Assembly (NCBI GenBank): GCA_033398695.1 | Contig: CM065802.1 | Location: 142,710,096-142,774,095, forward strand | Reading direction: 5' to 3' | Length of the DNA: 64,000 bases | Source: Orobanche coerulescens | Taxonomy: Eukaryota > Streptophyta > Magnoliopsida > Lamiales > Orobanchaceae | Shown: piece by piece, positions 30,243 through 42,025 of the stretch | Position numbering within the stretch: the first letter of the stretch is position 1 | Layout: each line of letters begins with the position of its first letter | Made by a program: the position numbers and the translations under genes | Notes under the pieces: generated by a model | What the model saw: only the letters and a program-made list of their open reading frames with translations | What the model was told of the DNA's origin: nothing | Databases searched by the model: none

Positions 30243-32842
30243 TGTAATACCCGAGATCTTTATTCCGGATTCGTTGGGTTTTCTGGGTTTTATCGGATTG
30301 TCATGGTCCTCATCGTAGGAATTTCGTGCCATGTTTGGTTGCGACTTGTTGGGACATGTTTTTGGAGGCATTTCGGATCACTTTGTGAGTTTTTGAGATT
30401 TTGTGGTGTAGCGCAAGCTAATGCTTGAAGCATAGCGCACGCTACTGCATGGTGTTTAGCGCACGCTACTGAATGTGTAGCGCACGCTAAACTGGCGATT
30501 GAAGCGATCCGGTAGCTACCGGATCGGGACTGAAACTTTGTTAGCGCACGCTAAGGCCGATAGCTAGCGCCGCTATCGGCCGCTTAGCGCACGCTCCCTC
30601 TTCTTTCTAGCGCACGCTACTCGATAGGTGCGATTACATCCGGGGAGCTCGGGTGGTTTTTGTGACCCGTTAGCACGCGCTACGGCTGTTGGCTAGCGAC
30701 GCTAACTATGTTATATGCGGTTTCTCTGGAGCGTTGACCGTTAGCGCACGCTAATGAAGGGTGATTAGCGCACGCTAATAAGCATCGATATAAATCTTGG
30801 ACAATGACATTAAGTCGTCATTTCCCACTTTTCTTCATCCCTTAACGGAGTGAGATCCAGAGGCGAGGAGGACCGATCTTTTTCTTCTAGCTTCATCTTT
30901 GAGCGGATTTGTAGATGTTTAACAACATCTAATCGTCTTCTTGGTCCAAATCAAGGTAATCTCTTGTTAGAACCCTATTTTCTTAAATTTGGGGTTTTTG
31001 ATTGGATTTGTGATTCTTGACCGATCTCATCCGATCGGTTATTTGTTCTTGTTTGTCTTGACCGTAATCTTCAGATTTTGTTAACCGTTCATCGATTTTT
31101 ATCGCCCGGATCAACGATTCTTGATTTCTTTGAGAATACTTAGATCCTTGTCGTTTTAGATCGTTTGATTTCGATTAGTGTTATTGATTTGTGGTGATGC
31201 TATTTTCGTAGTATTCGTGAAATTTGTCGAAGTCTTGATCGTTTTTGGAGGTTGAAGGTTTCCGATCGCGCCCGTTAAATCGTTTCGTCGCTCGTGATAT
31301 CGAGGCAAGGATCGTGTCCATACGTTTCATGTTTCGTAGGCGTAATTAATGGTAAAGGAATTCGTGCGAAACCCAATGTTTAATGAACGTAAAAAGGGAT
31401 CGGTATATTCTCGATAAATGTTGTCTTTCAACGATAATTCATGTACTTCGTGAATATATGTGTTCTCGGAATATGAGTGTTTGATTTGTATGTTGAAGAG
31501 ATGAGATGACCACTTTGACTGAGGTTGTTGGACCGTGATCCTTGGCGGGGATTACGTAGCGTTATGTGTACTTGTTCGTTAAGAATGTATTACGTGGGAT
31601 ATTAGTTGTTACTCCTTTGAAAGGAGGTTGTGATGTTTAAGTGTTGCTTGGCTTGATGTTACGCTCATTGTGATGTGATTCTGAAAGTGATGTGCCTCGG
31701 GTAGGATTGTTGAATCTCAGGATCCATACTTGCTAGTATGGGTCGGGCGTGACCGTAGGGTTATCCAATCCGGGTATGTCTTGCGGGGACTCCGAGGTTC
31801 GGGGCTTGCTAGCCCGATGCCGAGATAACTTGTGGGGTTATCATCGGGTATGTCTTGCGGGGACTCCGAGGTTCGTGGCTTGTTAGCCGATCTGCGGGAT
31901 AACTTGTGGTTGTGGTATGGAATGGTTCCGTGACTGTTGTCACGAGGACATGTGATTTGGTATGGTTTCCTATTGGGTTATTCACTCGGGTATGTTCTAC
32001 GGGAGCATCTGAGGTTCGTGGCTTGTTAGCACGGGACGCGAATAATCCTTAGGAACATGTGTTATGTGATTCGGGTCGTGGACCCTGTGGCTTATGATTT
32101 GGGTCTTGGACCCCGTGTGTTGTGAATTGGGTTGTGAAACCGCGTTTTATTATTAGAATCGTATTTGGAAAAGATGATTTTGGGCCGTGTCCCCAAGTGT
32201 TTTCGAAAGACTTGAGAATTCCTTATTTCCAAATGTTTTCAAACCCCCGAGACCGTAAAATATTTTGTATGAGACACATGGTTCTTTTCCTACCTTTTTA
32301 AATCAAACTGTTTTGATTAAGTGATTTATCTCGGGAAATATATTCAAGATTTTATATTCTTGAAGCACGTTATGTATGGCTTGTACTTTTGGTTTTATAC
32401 TTGCACTAGCAAAACAATGGAGTTTTGCTAACCCCCGAGTATTCGGGGGGGTGGATGTCTGTATTGCGTCCAGGTACTTGCAGGTAGCTGGGGAGCGAAT
32501 CACAGGATCGATACGAAGGATGATGGGAAACGAAGATACTAATCACGTGAAGACCAATTATAGAGTATTTGGTAGAGTCGTGTTGATTTTCCTCCGATGT
32601 GTTATTTTATCGAGTTATGGAAGTGATATTGTATTCTAGCCCCTGCGTGGGTATGTGTTCTGGGCAAGGATCTTGTATGTATTGTTCTGTGTGTTGTGAT
32701 ATAAAACCATATCGGTCTAATGGTCCTTTATGTAGCCATGTCGGCATGTGAAGTGATGCATTGTTTTGTATTTAGCCTGGTAGATCCTCGCGGAGAGGGT
32801 CTGCGGCGCTGTAATATTCCCGAGTGGTTTGGGGGTGTTACA
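30243..32842 (+). repeat. 5' LTR of element C
   Basis: The LTR is 2,600 bp, beginning TGTAATACCCGAG and ending GGGGGTGTTACA. About 12 TAGCGCACGCTA words lie at 30417-30776. The TATA region near 30786 is scrambled compared with the sister LTR. A donor-like TCAAG/GTAATC lies at 30955/30956. Repeats of about 73 bp start near 31771, 31845 and 31986. Twin hairpins are at about 32398-32450. Confidence 0.94.
30417..30790 (+). promoter_or_regulatory. U3 dyad-word array of C (5' LTR)
   Basis: About twelve copies of TAGCGCACGCTA, some shortened to TAGCGCCGCTA or TAGCGACGCTA, run up to a degenerate TATA (GATATAAATC). The equivalent array in the 3' LTR is at 36299-36668, where the TATA sits in a perfect palindrome. 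Confidence 0.7.
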
Positions 32843-34375
32843 GAATATGGTATCGGAGCTTAGGTTGAGGAAACCTAGGCTGTCGGGTTGAGTTGTGTGT
32901 TGTCGGGTCTTGTCTTGTCAGGTTTGGTCTGACTGAGTGGTGTCGCGACGCGTCGTCTGAGTTGTCGGTCGTGATTAGTATCGAGGTGCAACCATCATCT
33001 TCGTGCGATCTGTGGATGTAAGTCTCCCTACCTTGTTGTGTCTCGTGCTATACGACTTTATGTAATTCGGTGTTATTTTGTGGAGTTTAATTGTGCCTCG
33101 TGAATATTTATTCCATACTTGTTTGATTCTCGTATTGTGTTGGAATAAAGAGTAGTACCGGTATGCATGTATATATGTATACATCCTTGTGTGAAATCGT
33201 TTTTACAGGAGTGATGTTTTGGATTGGTTACTCAATAAAAGTTTATCAATGTGATATTTCAATTTCAAATGTTTTGGGGAAGTCACGTAAATTCTATTTA
33301 AAAATATCCTTCGAGAAGGAAAAATAATTTGGTTTTCGTATGATGACCTCGAGACCAAAGATTTTGAGAATTCAAACTACACATATTATATTTTCATCTT
33401 GCATTGAAAATTTTCAAAATTTGATTTTAAATGCTTAAACGAGGTCTACCAATAGTTTACTTGAGACGTGACTTTCGCCTTCAACTTTTCGATTAAACGA
33501 TATGTAGTGAGAATGTAAATTGTTGGCGTTTGGATTCGTATGTTGTTGTTTATATGTAACCTTTGGCGTTTGGCATTATTTGATATATGCTCATGAATGT
33601 GTTCTTTGAATTAGTATAACTAGCGCACTAACGTGGCATGGCTAGCGCATGCTAAGTCTCTGTTGGATCATACCCTAACAGTCGGCGAAGCTCGGAAACT
33701 ACATTACGGCCGTAAGTCTAACTTTTCGATTGTTAGGCTGACCGTTTGAGACGGTACTCCATGTGTGTTGTTCATGAATAACAAGCGTTGGGTGTGGTTG
33801 TGTTTAATTTGAGCGTGTTCTTGTCCATTGCGTGTGTAAAGTTCAAAGTGACTTTTTGGGTACTTTTACCAAATAGTGTGTGTTTCAAAATGACCTTTCG
33901 TATTTGTAAATTTGAATTATTTCGTTGACCCTTTTTCCCAACTCTTTTGTCGGGCGATTTAACATATATTTTGAAACTATTGAGTTTTCGTCTACGCCTT
34001 GTAATTTCAAACGGTATTTGGTGACGGTATTTGGTATTTGGAAAATGACTTTTGGGAGTATTTGGAAAGTATTACCGTCATCGGCCTTTCGGCATTTTGG
34101 AGCGTTTTGAAAATGGTTTTCAACTTGGCGAGTTCCGCGAAACCGTCTGTAAAGTGATTTTGATATAATGGATGATTTCGATTTCATTGCATTTATAAAT
34201 CGCATAACAACGGTATTATAAATGAAGATTGTTGGTATAATAGTTTGTATTTTGTGTTCTATTTGGAATTAAATGGTAATGTGTATATGATTTAATGATG
34301 TTGGATTAAAGACGAGACTTGAATATCTTGCTATGTGTTATGATCTTTCTTTACCTTAGGTTGTTGTTTGTTAGT
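32843..34375 (+). other. Primer site and untranslated leader of C
   Basis: The primer site TGGTATCGGAGC is at 32848-32859 (one change from the tRNA-iMet complement). The 1.5-kb leader has no supported ORF. It contains two more TAGCGCA-type words near 33622-33650. The first 120 bases match the leader of element E (63405 onward). It ends at TTTGTTAG/T directly before an ATG at 34376, a splice-acceptor-like junction as in A and B. Confidence 0.7.
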
Positions 34376-35300
34376 ATGCCGAGGCGGAGGTCGTGGTCGT
34401 AATCGTGGCGCCGATGGCCACGGGGATCGGATGCGGAATCGAGAGAATGCCTGGGAATGATTTTGGTTTGGGTGTTGCTACTATATTGCAACAAGTAGCG
34501 ACTCGGATGACTCGGTTGACCAGGTGGTTCAACGTAGCCTTGGCGAGTCGAACGTTAGTGTAAATCAATGGCTTCGCGAGGTAGTTCGTATGAATCCCCT
34601 CGATTCGCGGTCTTTGCGGATGCGTTGAGGCTAGGATGGTTGGATTTTCCGGTTGGGAAAGATTTTCGAGGTGTCGGATGTCTGAAGAGCGGAAGGTACC
34701 TATCGCTCGTACCTTCTCGACAAGGATCCGCTAATTGGTGGGAAGGCTAAACCTCGTGATCGTGATGTCACGTGGGCGGAGTTCCAAGCATTTATGGAAG
34801 CCGAGTTACGTCCGAAACCGATTAGAGAGTAGAGGATTCGCGAATTCTACTTGGCAGAACCGCAAGATATATCGGTGTCGCAAGCTATCATTGATTATAG
34901 CAAACAACTCCGTTATGTGCGAGACCGGGTGAGAACCGAGGAAGAGAGAATCCTCCACTTTGACAGACGGATGAAGCCGGATATTCGCGTATATATGTCG
35001 GGATTCAATTGCACCTCGTTGAGGACTATCAAGATCGAGCATTAGCCGTGAACTAGCTTCGTTATCGTCGGAGCGTGTGCCGAGTCGAAGAAGCGAGAGG
35101 AAGTCCGATGGCCGTGTGGGCCAGTACAGGAGTTGGTGTTTCTAGTTTTCAATTTCGTAGCCTTTCCATTTGTGAAGCTCCATCGCTCGATGCGTGGGCC
35201 CGAGAGTTCCAAGTCTTACATTCGACTCTGGTAAAGCCGGGAGATGTTTTATGATAATGTGGCGGGACATGTTTGTGCACATTGTCCTTCTCCGCCCGAT
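34376..35300 (+). pseudogene. gag remnant of element C
   Basis: The ATG at 34376 is followed by Arg/Gly-rich codons (the same start design as gag of A and B) and then multiple frameshifts. The best-preserved block is in the frame 34851-35045: PQDISVSQAIIDYSKQLRYV and MKPDIRVYMSGFNCTSL, clearly related to DIPVSQAIADFNKELGYV and MKLSIRDYMSGLICTTL of B. Degenerate Cys/His spacing near 35240-35285 may be a dead zinc knuckle. No protease motif follows. Confidence 0.75.
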
Positions 35301-36137
35301 AACGTGTTACAGTGCGGACTCGAGGACAAGGTTGATTTTGCGAGATGGTTACCGAGCATTCCGAGGCAGGGACTTGAACTTTGATATCAGGATCGGCTCC
35401 GAGCAGTCCCGGAGTGGCGTGGTCTGTCAGTTGCATGTTGAATTATTTCCCTTGCTTTGTTGTTTCGAAATTCAGAGATTGACTTCTTTTATTTGAAGTG
35501 GATCGGATTTTGAAGTCTGTACTCTCGACTCTGTCGAATCGTTTATATTGGTTGACATTTTCTGATCTTGTCCTGTCCTGTGCTTTTATTGATCGAACGA
35601 GTTGTGGTATTGTTTCAGAATGACCCGTTTGTCGTTATGACTCTCCAAATTGCTATTCCCTTTCCTGTGGATCTTATGTGAATGCACATCTTGTTGCCGT
35701 CACCGGATCGTATATTATCTCTAGTCGAGATGTGAACTTTGGGGTTGTTGTTTGAGTATTATTGTTCGTCGTGATTCGAACATGATTGATCGACTGTTGT
35801 TGTCTCGATCGTTGTAACTCAATCGTTTGATGGTTCAGTTTTTGTTGATCTCGTTTCGTAATTGTTGAGCGTTAGGACTCCTTCGTAATTTCCTTAAGTT
35901 CAGGAAATTAGTTTTGTGTTCGATCTTTCAACCCTTGGGCTGTAGAATTTCGTATTGGTTCATTGAATAGCTCGTGTTTTTTTGTTGTCTTGTTGAATTG
36001 TTCAACCGTATTGATTTTCGTTAAATCGTGTTTTGTTATTTCAAAGAACGGATATCGTGTGTTATCCGAGTTTGTTTTGCGTCGTTCGTTCCATGTTTCA
36101 AGTTTCGAGGACGAAACTTCTTTTAAGAGGGGTAGAA
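35301..36137 (+). other. Non-coding 3' interior and PPT of C
   Basis: I see no gene in this stretch. At its end is the conserved inverted repeat AAGTTTCG-AGGA-CGAAACTT (36100-36119) and the purine tract AAGAGGGGTAGAA (36125-36137) touching the 3' LTR. All of pol is absent between gag and this signal. Confidence 0.7.
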
Positions 36138-38731
36138 TGTAATACCGAGATCTTTATTCCGGATTCATTGGGTTTTCAGGTTTTATCGGATTGTCATGGT
36201 CCTCATCGTAGGAATTTCGTGCCATGTTTGGTTGCGACTTGTTGGGACATGTTTTGGAGGCATTTCGGATCACTTTGTGAGTTTTGAGATTTTGTGGTGT
36301 AGCGCACGCTAATGCTTGAAGCATAGCGCACGCTCTTTGCATGGTGTTTAGCGCACGCTACTGAATGTGTAGCGCACGCTAAGCTGGCGATTGAGCGATC
36401 CGGTAGCTCGGATGGGGCTGAAACTTTGTTAGCGCACGCTAAGGCAATAGCTAGCGCACGCTATCATCGCCTTAGCGCACGCTCCCTCTTCTTTCTAGCG
36501 CACGCTACTCGATAGGTGCGATTCGTCCGGGGGCTCTTGGGTGGTTTTTGTGACCCGTTAGCGCGCTACGGCTGTTGGCTAGCGCACGCTAACTATGTTA
36601 TATGCGGTTTCTCTGGAGCGTTGACCCCGTTAGCGCACGCTAATGAAGGGTGATTAGCGCACGCTAATAACTGTCCAGTATAAATACTGGACAGCAGCAT
36701 TAAGTCGTCATTTCCCACTTTTCTTCATCCCTTCCGACGGGAGTGAGATCCAGAGGCGAGTAGGACCGATCTTTTTCTTCTAGCTTCATCTTTGAGCGGA
36801 TTTGTAGATGTTTAACAACATCTAATCGTCTTCTTGGTCCAAATCAAGGTAATCTCTTGTTAGAACCCTATTTTCTTAAATTTGGGGTTTTTGATTGGAT
36901 TTGTGATTCTTGACCGATCTCATCCGATCGGTTATTTGTTCTTGTTTGTCTTGACCGTAATCTTCAGATTTTGTTAACCGTTCATCGATTTTTATCGCCT
37001 TAGGATCAACGATTCTTGATTTCTTTGAGAATACTTAGATCCTTGTCGTTTTTAGGATCGTTTGATTTCGATTAGTGTTATTGATTTGTGGTGATGCTAT
37101 TTTCGTAGTATTCGTGAAATGTCGAAGTCTTGATCGTTTTGGAGGTTCGAAGGTTTCCGATCGCGCCCGTTAAATCGTTTCGTCGCTCGTGATATCGAGG
37201 CAAGTATCTTGTCCATACGTTTCATGTTTCGTAGGCGTAATTAATGGTAAAGGAATTCGTGCGAAACCCAATGTTTAATGAACGTAAAAAGGGATCGGTA
37301 TATTCTCGATAAATGTTGTCTTTCAACGATAATTCATGTACTTCGTGAATATATGTGTTCTCGGAATATGAGTGTTTGATTTGTATGTTGAAAAGATGAT
37401 ATGACCACTTTGAATGAGTTTATTAGACCGTAATCCTTTGCCGGGGATTACGTAACGTTATGTGTACTTGTTCGTTAAGAATGTATTACGTGGGATATTA
37501 GTTGTTACTCCTTTGAAAGGAGGTTGTGATGTTTAAGTGTTGCTTGGCTTGATGTTCTGCTCATTGTGATGTGATTGCTGAAAGTGATGTGCCTCCGGTA
37601 GGATTGTTGAATCTCGGGATCCATACTTGCTAGTATGGGTCGGGCGTGACCGTAGGGTTATCCAACTGGGTATGTCTTGCGGGGACTCCGAGGTTCGGGG
37701 CTTGCTAGCCCGATGCCGAGATAACTTGTGGGGTTATCATCGGGTATGTCTTGCGGGGACTCGAGGTTCGTGGCTTGTTAGCCGATCTGGGATAACTTGT
37801 GGTTGTGGTATAGAATGGTTAGTGATTGTTGTCACGAGGACATGTGATTTGGTATGGTTTCCTATTGGGTTATTCACTCGGGTATGTTCTACGGGAGCAT
37901 CTGAGGTTCGTGGCTTGTTAGCACGGGACGCGAATAATCCTTAGGAACATGTGTTATGTGATTCGGGTCGTGGACCCTGTGGCTTATGATTTGGGTCTTG
38001 GACCCCGTGTGTTGTGAATTGGGTTGTGAAACCGCATTTTATTATTGGAATCGTATTTTGGAAAGATGATTTTGGGCCGTGTCCCCAAGTGTTTTCGAAA
38101 GACTTGAGAATTCCTTATTTCCAAATGTTTTCAAACCCCCGAGACCGTAAAATATTTTGTATGAGACACATGGTTCTTTTCCTACCTTTTTTAATCAAAC
38201 TGTTTTGATTAAGTGATTTATCTCGGGAAATATATTCAAGATTTTATATTCTTGAAGCACGTTGTGTATGGCTTGTACTTTTGGTTTTATACTTGCACTA
38301 GCAAAACAATGGAGTTTTGCTAACCCCCGAGTATTCGGGGGGTGGATGTCTGTATTGCGTCCAGGTACTTGCAGTAGGCGGGAGCGAATCACAGGATCGA
38401 TACGAAGGATGATGGGAAACGAAGATACTAATCACGTGAAGACCAATTATAGAGTATTTGGTAGAGTCGTGTTGATTTTCCTCCGATGTGTTATTTTATC
38501 GAGTTATGGAAGTGATATTGTATTCTAGCCCCTGCGTGGGTATGTGTTCTGGGCAAGGATCTTGTATGTATTGTTCTGTGTGTTGTGATATAAGACCATA
38601 TCGGTCTAATGGTCCTTTATGTAGCCATGTCGGCATGTGAAGTGATGCATTGTTTTGTATTTAGCCTGGTAGATCCTCGCGGAGAGGGTCTGCGGCGCTG
38701 TAATATTCCCGAGTGGTTTGGGGGTGTTACA
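36138..38731 (+). repeat. 3' LTR of element C
   Basis: The LTR is 2,594 bp, sister of 30243-32842. The dyad array is at 36299-36668. The TATA box is centred in a perfect inverted repeat at 36671-36694 (arms CTGTCCAGTAT and ATACTGGACAG around AA). Differences from the 5' LTR are concentrated as small indels in GC-rich words and homopolymers. It ends GGGGGTGTTACA, followed by GTACC. Confidence 0.94.
36671..36694 (+). promoter_or_regulatory. Palindromic TATA box in C 3' LTR
   Basis: Perfect 11-bp arms flank a two-base centre, with TATAAATA spanning the dyad axis. The arms contain the word GTCCAGTA that is also part of a palindrome in the U3 of A (692-705). Confidence 0.7.
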
Positions 38732-38736
38732 GTACC

Positions 38737-40554
38737 ACTGTAGGAAAGTTATCCGAATGCGTCATCGGATATGGCTTGAGAGGGAACATGAGTGGCGTAT
38801 GGATGCTGCAGCATTTGATGGCACTGTAGAAATGGGCGAGCCACCACGACAGTGGACAGGTGATGAAATACTATCAATTCTTAATGAGTACAATTTTGGT
38901 CAGCTTAGCAACCATCCTGATGTGATTGCAGCAACCCCTGAAAGGCAGCAGGTATAAGTATTGGTCGCACAAAAGTATATTAAGGGAATTGCCTTCTTGG
39001 TCAAGTTGCGATAAGGAACTTCTTGGATGTCATGCACATTGAAAAGAATGTTTGCGAAAGTGTGGTTGGGACAACCTTAGGTTGGGATGGAAAGACCAAA
39101 GACGGGCCAAAAGCACGCAAAGGTTTGGAAGAAATGAGCATAAGAAAACATTTGTGGTTGAAAACTGTCAAGGGAAAACAAAAAATGCCTAAGGCAGCTT
39201 ACACCATCAACTGCGAGCAGAACCGAGATATTTTCTTTGGATAAAGGCGCTAGGTATCCTAGGGTATCTTTGGAAATATAGGAAGATGTGTTAATTTCAG
39301 GGAGAACAAGTTAACTGGTTTGAAGAGTCATGATTGTCATATCCTACTACGACGCCTATTTCCGGTATTTATTCGACCGTACTTACCAAAACAGGTGGTC
39401 GAGCCGTGTGTTGCATTGTCAAGATTTTTCCAGAAATTATGTACGAGAGAAGTCAAGAGATCTGATTTGCGTAAAATGCAAGATGAGATCATCTATATCT
39501 TGTCTAAGTTTGAGCGAATATTTCCTCCAAACTTTTTTGACCTCATGCCTCACCTCATGATCCACCTTCCCAGGCAGTTATTGGTCACTGGTCCAGTGCA
39601 CTACATGTGGATATACCCGGTTGAAAGGTAACATAATTTTGTATGATATATATATATATATTGTCAAATTAAGTATGATTTCTAACACAATGACAATATT
39701 ACAGGCAACTCGGTGATTACAAAGACTCCGTGGCCAACAAGTCTGCACCAGAAGGATGCATTGCAGAATCTTACCTTGCGTCGGAGTGTATTACGCATAT
39801 CAAGTTGTATTTGGGCACCTTCGATCCCCCTTCCCGCTCTATTCTAGCAGATAAAATACAATTCAATCTTTCTATCATATCCACTGAGGTTGACGTCTAT
39901 GGGAGGTTGCCAGGAAGACAATTAGACCCGTATGAGTCATGAATTGCACATTGGTGGATATTGCTCAATTGTCCAGAAGTTCAGTACTGGAAAGACATCC
40001 ACTTGTCATGCGATATGGTGCGAGGTGACACTAGATTCCACAATGATACTTTTGCCGACTATTTTGGAGAATGGGTACGTATACATTCAGTTGCTATTGC
40101 ATTTTTGACTTAAGATATTTTTTTACATAAAAAGTTTATTTACGACAGATGACACACATACAAGATGAGGACACCCTAACTGGTCGCGTGAACTTATACT
40201 TCTTTCTATGAAGCCGGTTATGTCAAGAATTTATTCGATGGCCAAAGTCAACGGTGTCACATTCGTATGCCTTGAGAGAGACCAAAAAAGAAGATGTCAA
40301 AATTCTGGGGTTATGATAGATGGTGGATATTACGGTGTTCTTTTGGAAGTGGTAGGACTAATTTACGGGAAAGGCATGACAATTTACTTGTTTAAGTGTC
40401 GATGGTACAACACCAGTCTTGGAACCGATATGCAAGACGACTACGGGCTGTTATCTGTTGACACTTCCACTTCATGGTATGAAAGTGATCCTTTTGTATT
40501 TGCTACATCAGCAAAGTCGGTGTATTATTTGGATGACTTGGTGAAGAAAGGCAC
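38737..40554 (+). pseudogene. CACTA transposase, middle and C-terminal part (DUF4218, DUF4216-like)
   Basis: This continues the 28892 gene after C. Visible blocks are WTGDEILSILNEYNFGQLSN, then NFLDVMHIEKNVCESVVGT (after a frameshift near 39010), and LKSHDCHILLRRLFPVFIRP with FFDLMPHLMIHLPRQL (the DUF4218 region). Further on comes GVMIDGGYYGVLLEVVGLIY with LFKCRWYNTSLG (DUF4216-like). Two short GT-AG introns fit the frame: 39628-39704 (with a TA repeat) and 40075-40148. Small frameshifts at about 39010, 39240 and 40200, and stops near 39240 and 39940, break it. G inserted after TSD GGCAC (40550-40554). Confidence 0.88.
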
Positions 40555-41879
40555 TGTTAGGCGTATTTTTATACGCTTATTTATCATTATTTTGTATTAT
40601 TTTGGCTAGTAAGTTTTGCATAAATGAGCTTTTAATGCCTTATTCGTGTATGTTTAACAGGAGATTGGAGTCCGGAAGCTAAAACGAGGCAAAACGGGCG
40701 AAAACGGCGAATTTTGGCCGTGGGACGCGGCACAAGGCTTGTGAGCCGCGGCACACACAGAGGACCAGCAGGCACCAGAGTAGACTGTACTCTGAGCCGC
40801 GGCACAGACATGGTGAGCCACGGCCCAGAAGAAACACACAACGCCCAGGTTTTAATTTGCACGCTATGTGACGCGGCACAAATTAAGTGAGCCGCGGCAC
40901 ATAGGGCGGTTTTGGTGTGCTCCGCGCGGGTTTGGGCCGTTTTGAAGCCAGTTCTCGACCTACTCACACGGACGCGATTTGGAGGCTGTTGGGAGCTATA
41001 AATAAGGGTTTAAGACCCTAATTAATCATCTGGGAGTCTTGGGAAAAGGAGGATCACAGAAGACTATCGCAGACGAGAGAAGCAGAAGACATCAAAGGCA
41101 GAGGGCGGAAGCCAGAAGAACGGAGGAATCCGAACTCTTCATCTGCGTTTGATTTTCATGCTTTTAATTATTAATTCTGTATTTTCATTATTTAGCATGT
41201 CAGGCTAAAACCCTTGTTCTAGGATTTTGATAAAACCTAAGTTTTGACGGATTTGCTTTAGATTATCTATATAATTCCCTTTTCTATTGAGTTTTCCCAA
41301 TTGAGTCTAATGCTTTCAATTGTCTGGCCAATAATTGGATTGTTTTAATTACCTTACTCGAATCGGGAGAGGAGAGTTGGTGAGGAACTATTGGTGAGGA
41401 CCGTTTTATTCTGTGAGATAGGAATATACTCATAGGAACTACGTGGCCTTTTGGAGATTTTATGCTTTTTGCCTATTGACGAATTAATTCACCTAGGGAT
41501 AGAGTGCGTTATTCGCCTTTAGAAAAATCTATTGACCTCGGGAGAGGCTGTAGAGTATTTTAGCAATCTTCGCCTTCAATAAATTGGAAAAATCATTAAT
41601 TTCAGATAATCGAGAGTAAATTCGGATAAACTGAGGTGGATTCATAATCCTAGAATTATTCATCATTTGATTTTCCTTCTTTGATCGATCGTTTATACTG
41701 TTTAGCCTTTATTAATTCTTTTAGTAATTAATTGCAACCCAAAGTTCGATTGTTCAAATAAAACTAGAATACATAAAAATCGGTAGTTAGTGACTCAGTC
41801 CTCGTGGGAACGATACTCACTCATCACTTTATTACTTGTCAACGATAACGTGCACTTGCGTTAACGAAAAATCGCAATA
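40555..41879 (+). repeat. 5' LTR of element G
   Basis: The LTR is 1,325 bp, beginning TGTTAGGCGTATTTTTATAC (itself an inverted repeat, GCGTAT/ATACGC) and ending TCGCAATA. Six GAGCCGCGGCAC-type words lie at 40725-40905, and GCTATAAATAAGGG (TATA) is near 40998. The 3' LTR is very similar. ORFs of 60-110 codons on the minus strand across the GC-rich words recur in both LTRs and are not genes. Confidence 0.95.
40725..41008 (+). promoter_or_regulatory. LTR promoter of G: CCGCGG dyad words and TATA
   Basis: Words of the form TGAGCCGCGGCACA (near self-complementary around CCGCGG) occur near 40729, 40745, 40793, 40821, 40869 and 40892. Some have decayed CpG, such as GACGCGGC. They lie about 100-270 bases before the TATA box CTATAAATA (near 40999). 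Promoter role inferred. Confidence 0.65.
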
Positions 41880-41885
41880 AGTTTT

Positions 41886-41903
41886 TGGCGCCGTTGCCGG
41901 GGA
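41886..41903 (+). other. Primer binding site of G (tRNA-Asp type)
   Basis: TGGCGCCGTTGCCGGGGA lies six bases after the LTR, the site typical of Athila/Tat elements. The identical sequence, on the other strand, marks element H at 17811. Confidence 0.9.
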
Positions 41904-42025
41904 TTGAGTTTTACTAATATCGATTTCAGTATTTCTAGTCTTAGTTTGAACATTTTGTTTTATTTATTTTCTTGTATTTTATTTTATTTTATTTGTTTGT
42001 CCTTCCAGGATCTTTCGGGTAGTGC

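Larger units (their letters stand above)
30243..38731 (+). mobile_element. Element C: gag-only chromovirus derivative in the transposase gene
   Basis: An 8,489-bp LTR element with 2.6-kb LTRs and only 3.3 kb between them. The TSD GTACC is at 30238-30242 and 38732-38736. The primer site, pre-PPT hairpin and PPT are of the same type as in A and B, but the interior holds only decayed gag. No RT, RNase H or integrase is visible, so it must have been mobilised in trans. The LTR is related to that of E (shared end block, twin hairpins, leader). Confidence 0.93.

Noticed and set aside
40632..40967. Minus-strand ORF of 111 codons, repeated at 48595-48930
   Set aside because: It spans the CCGCGG word array in both LTRs of G. 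Its repeated Cys/Ala/Arg composition is translation of the array, not a gene.
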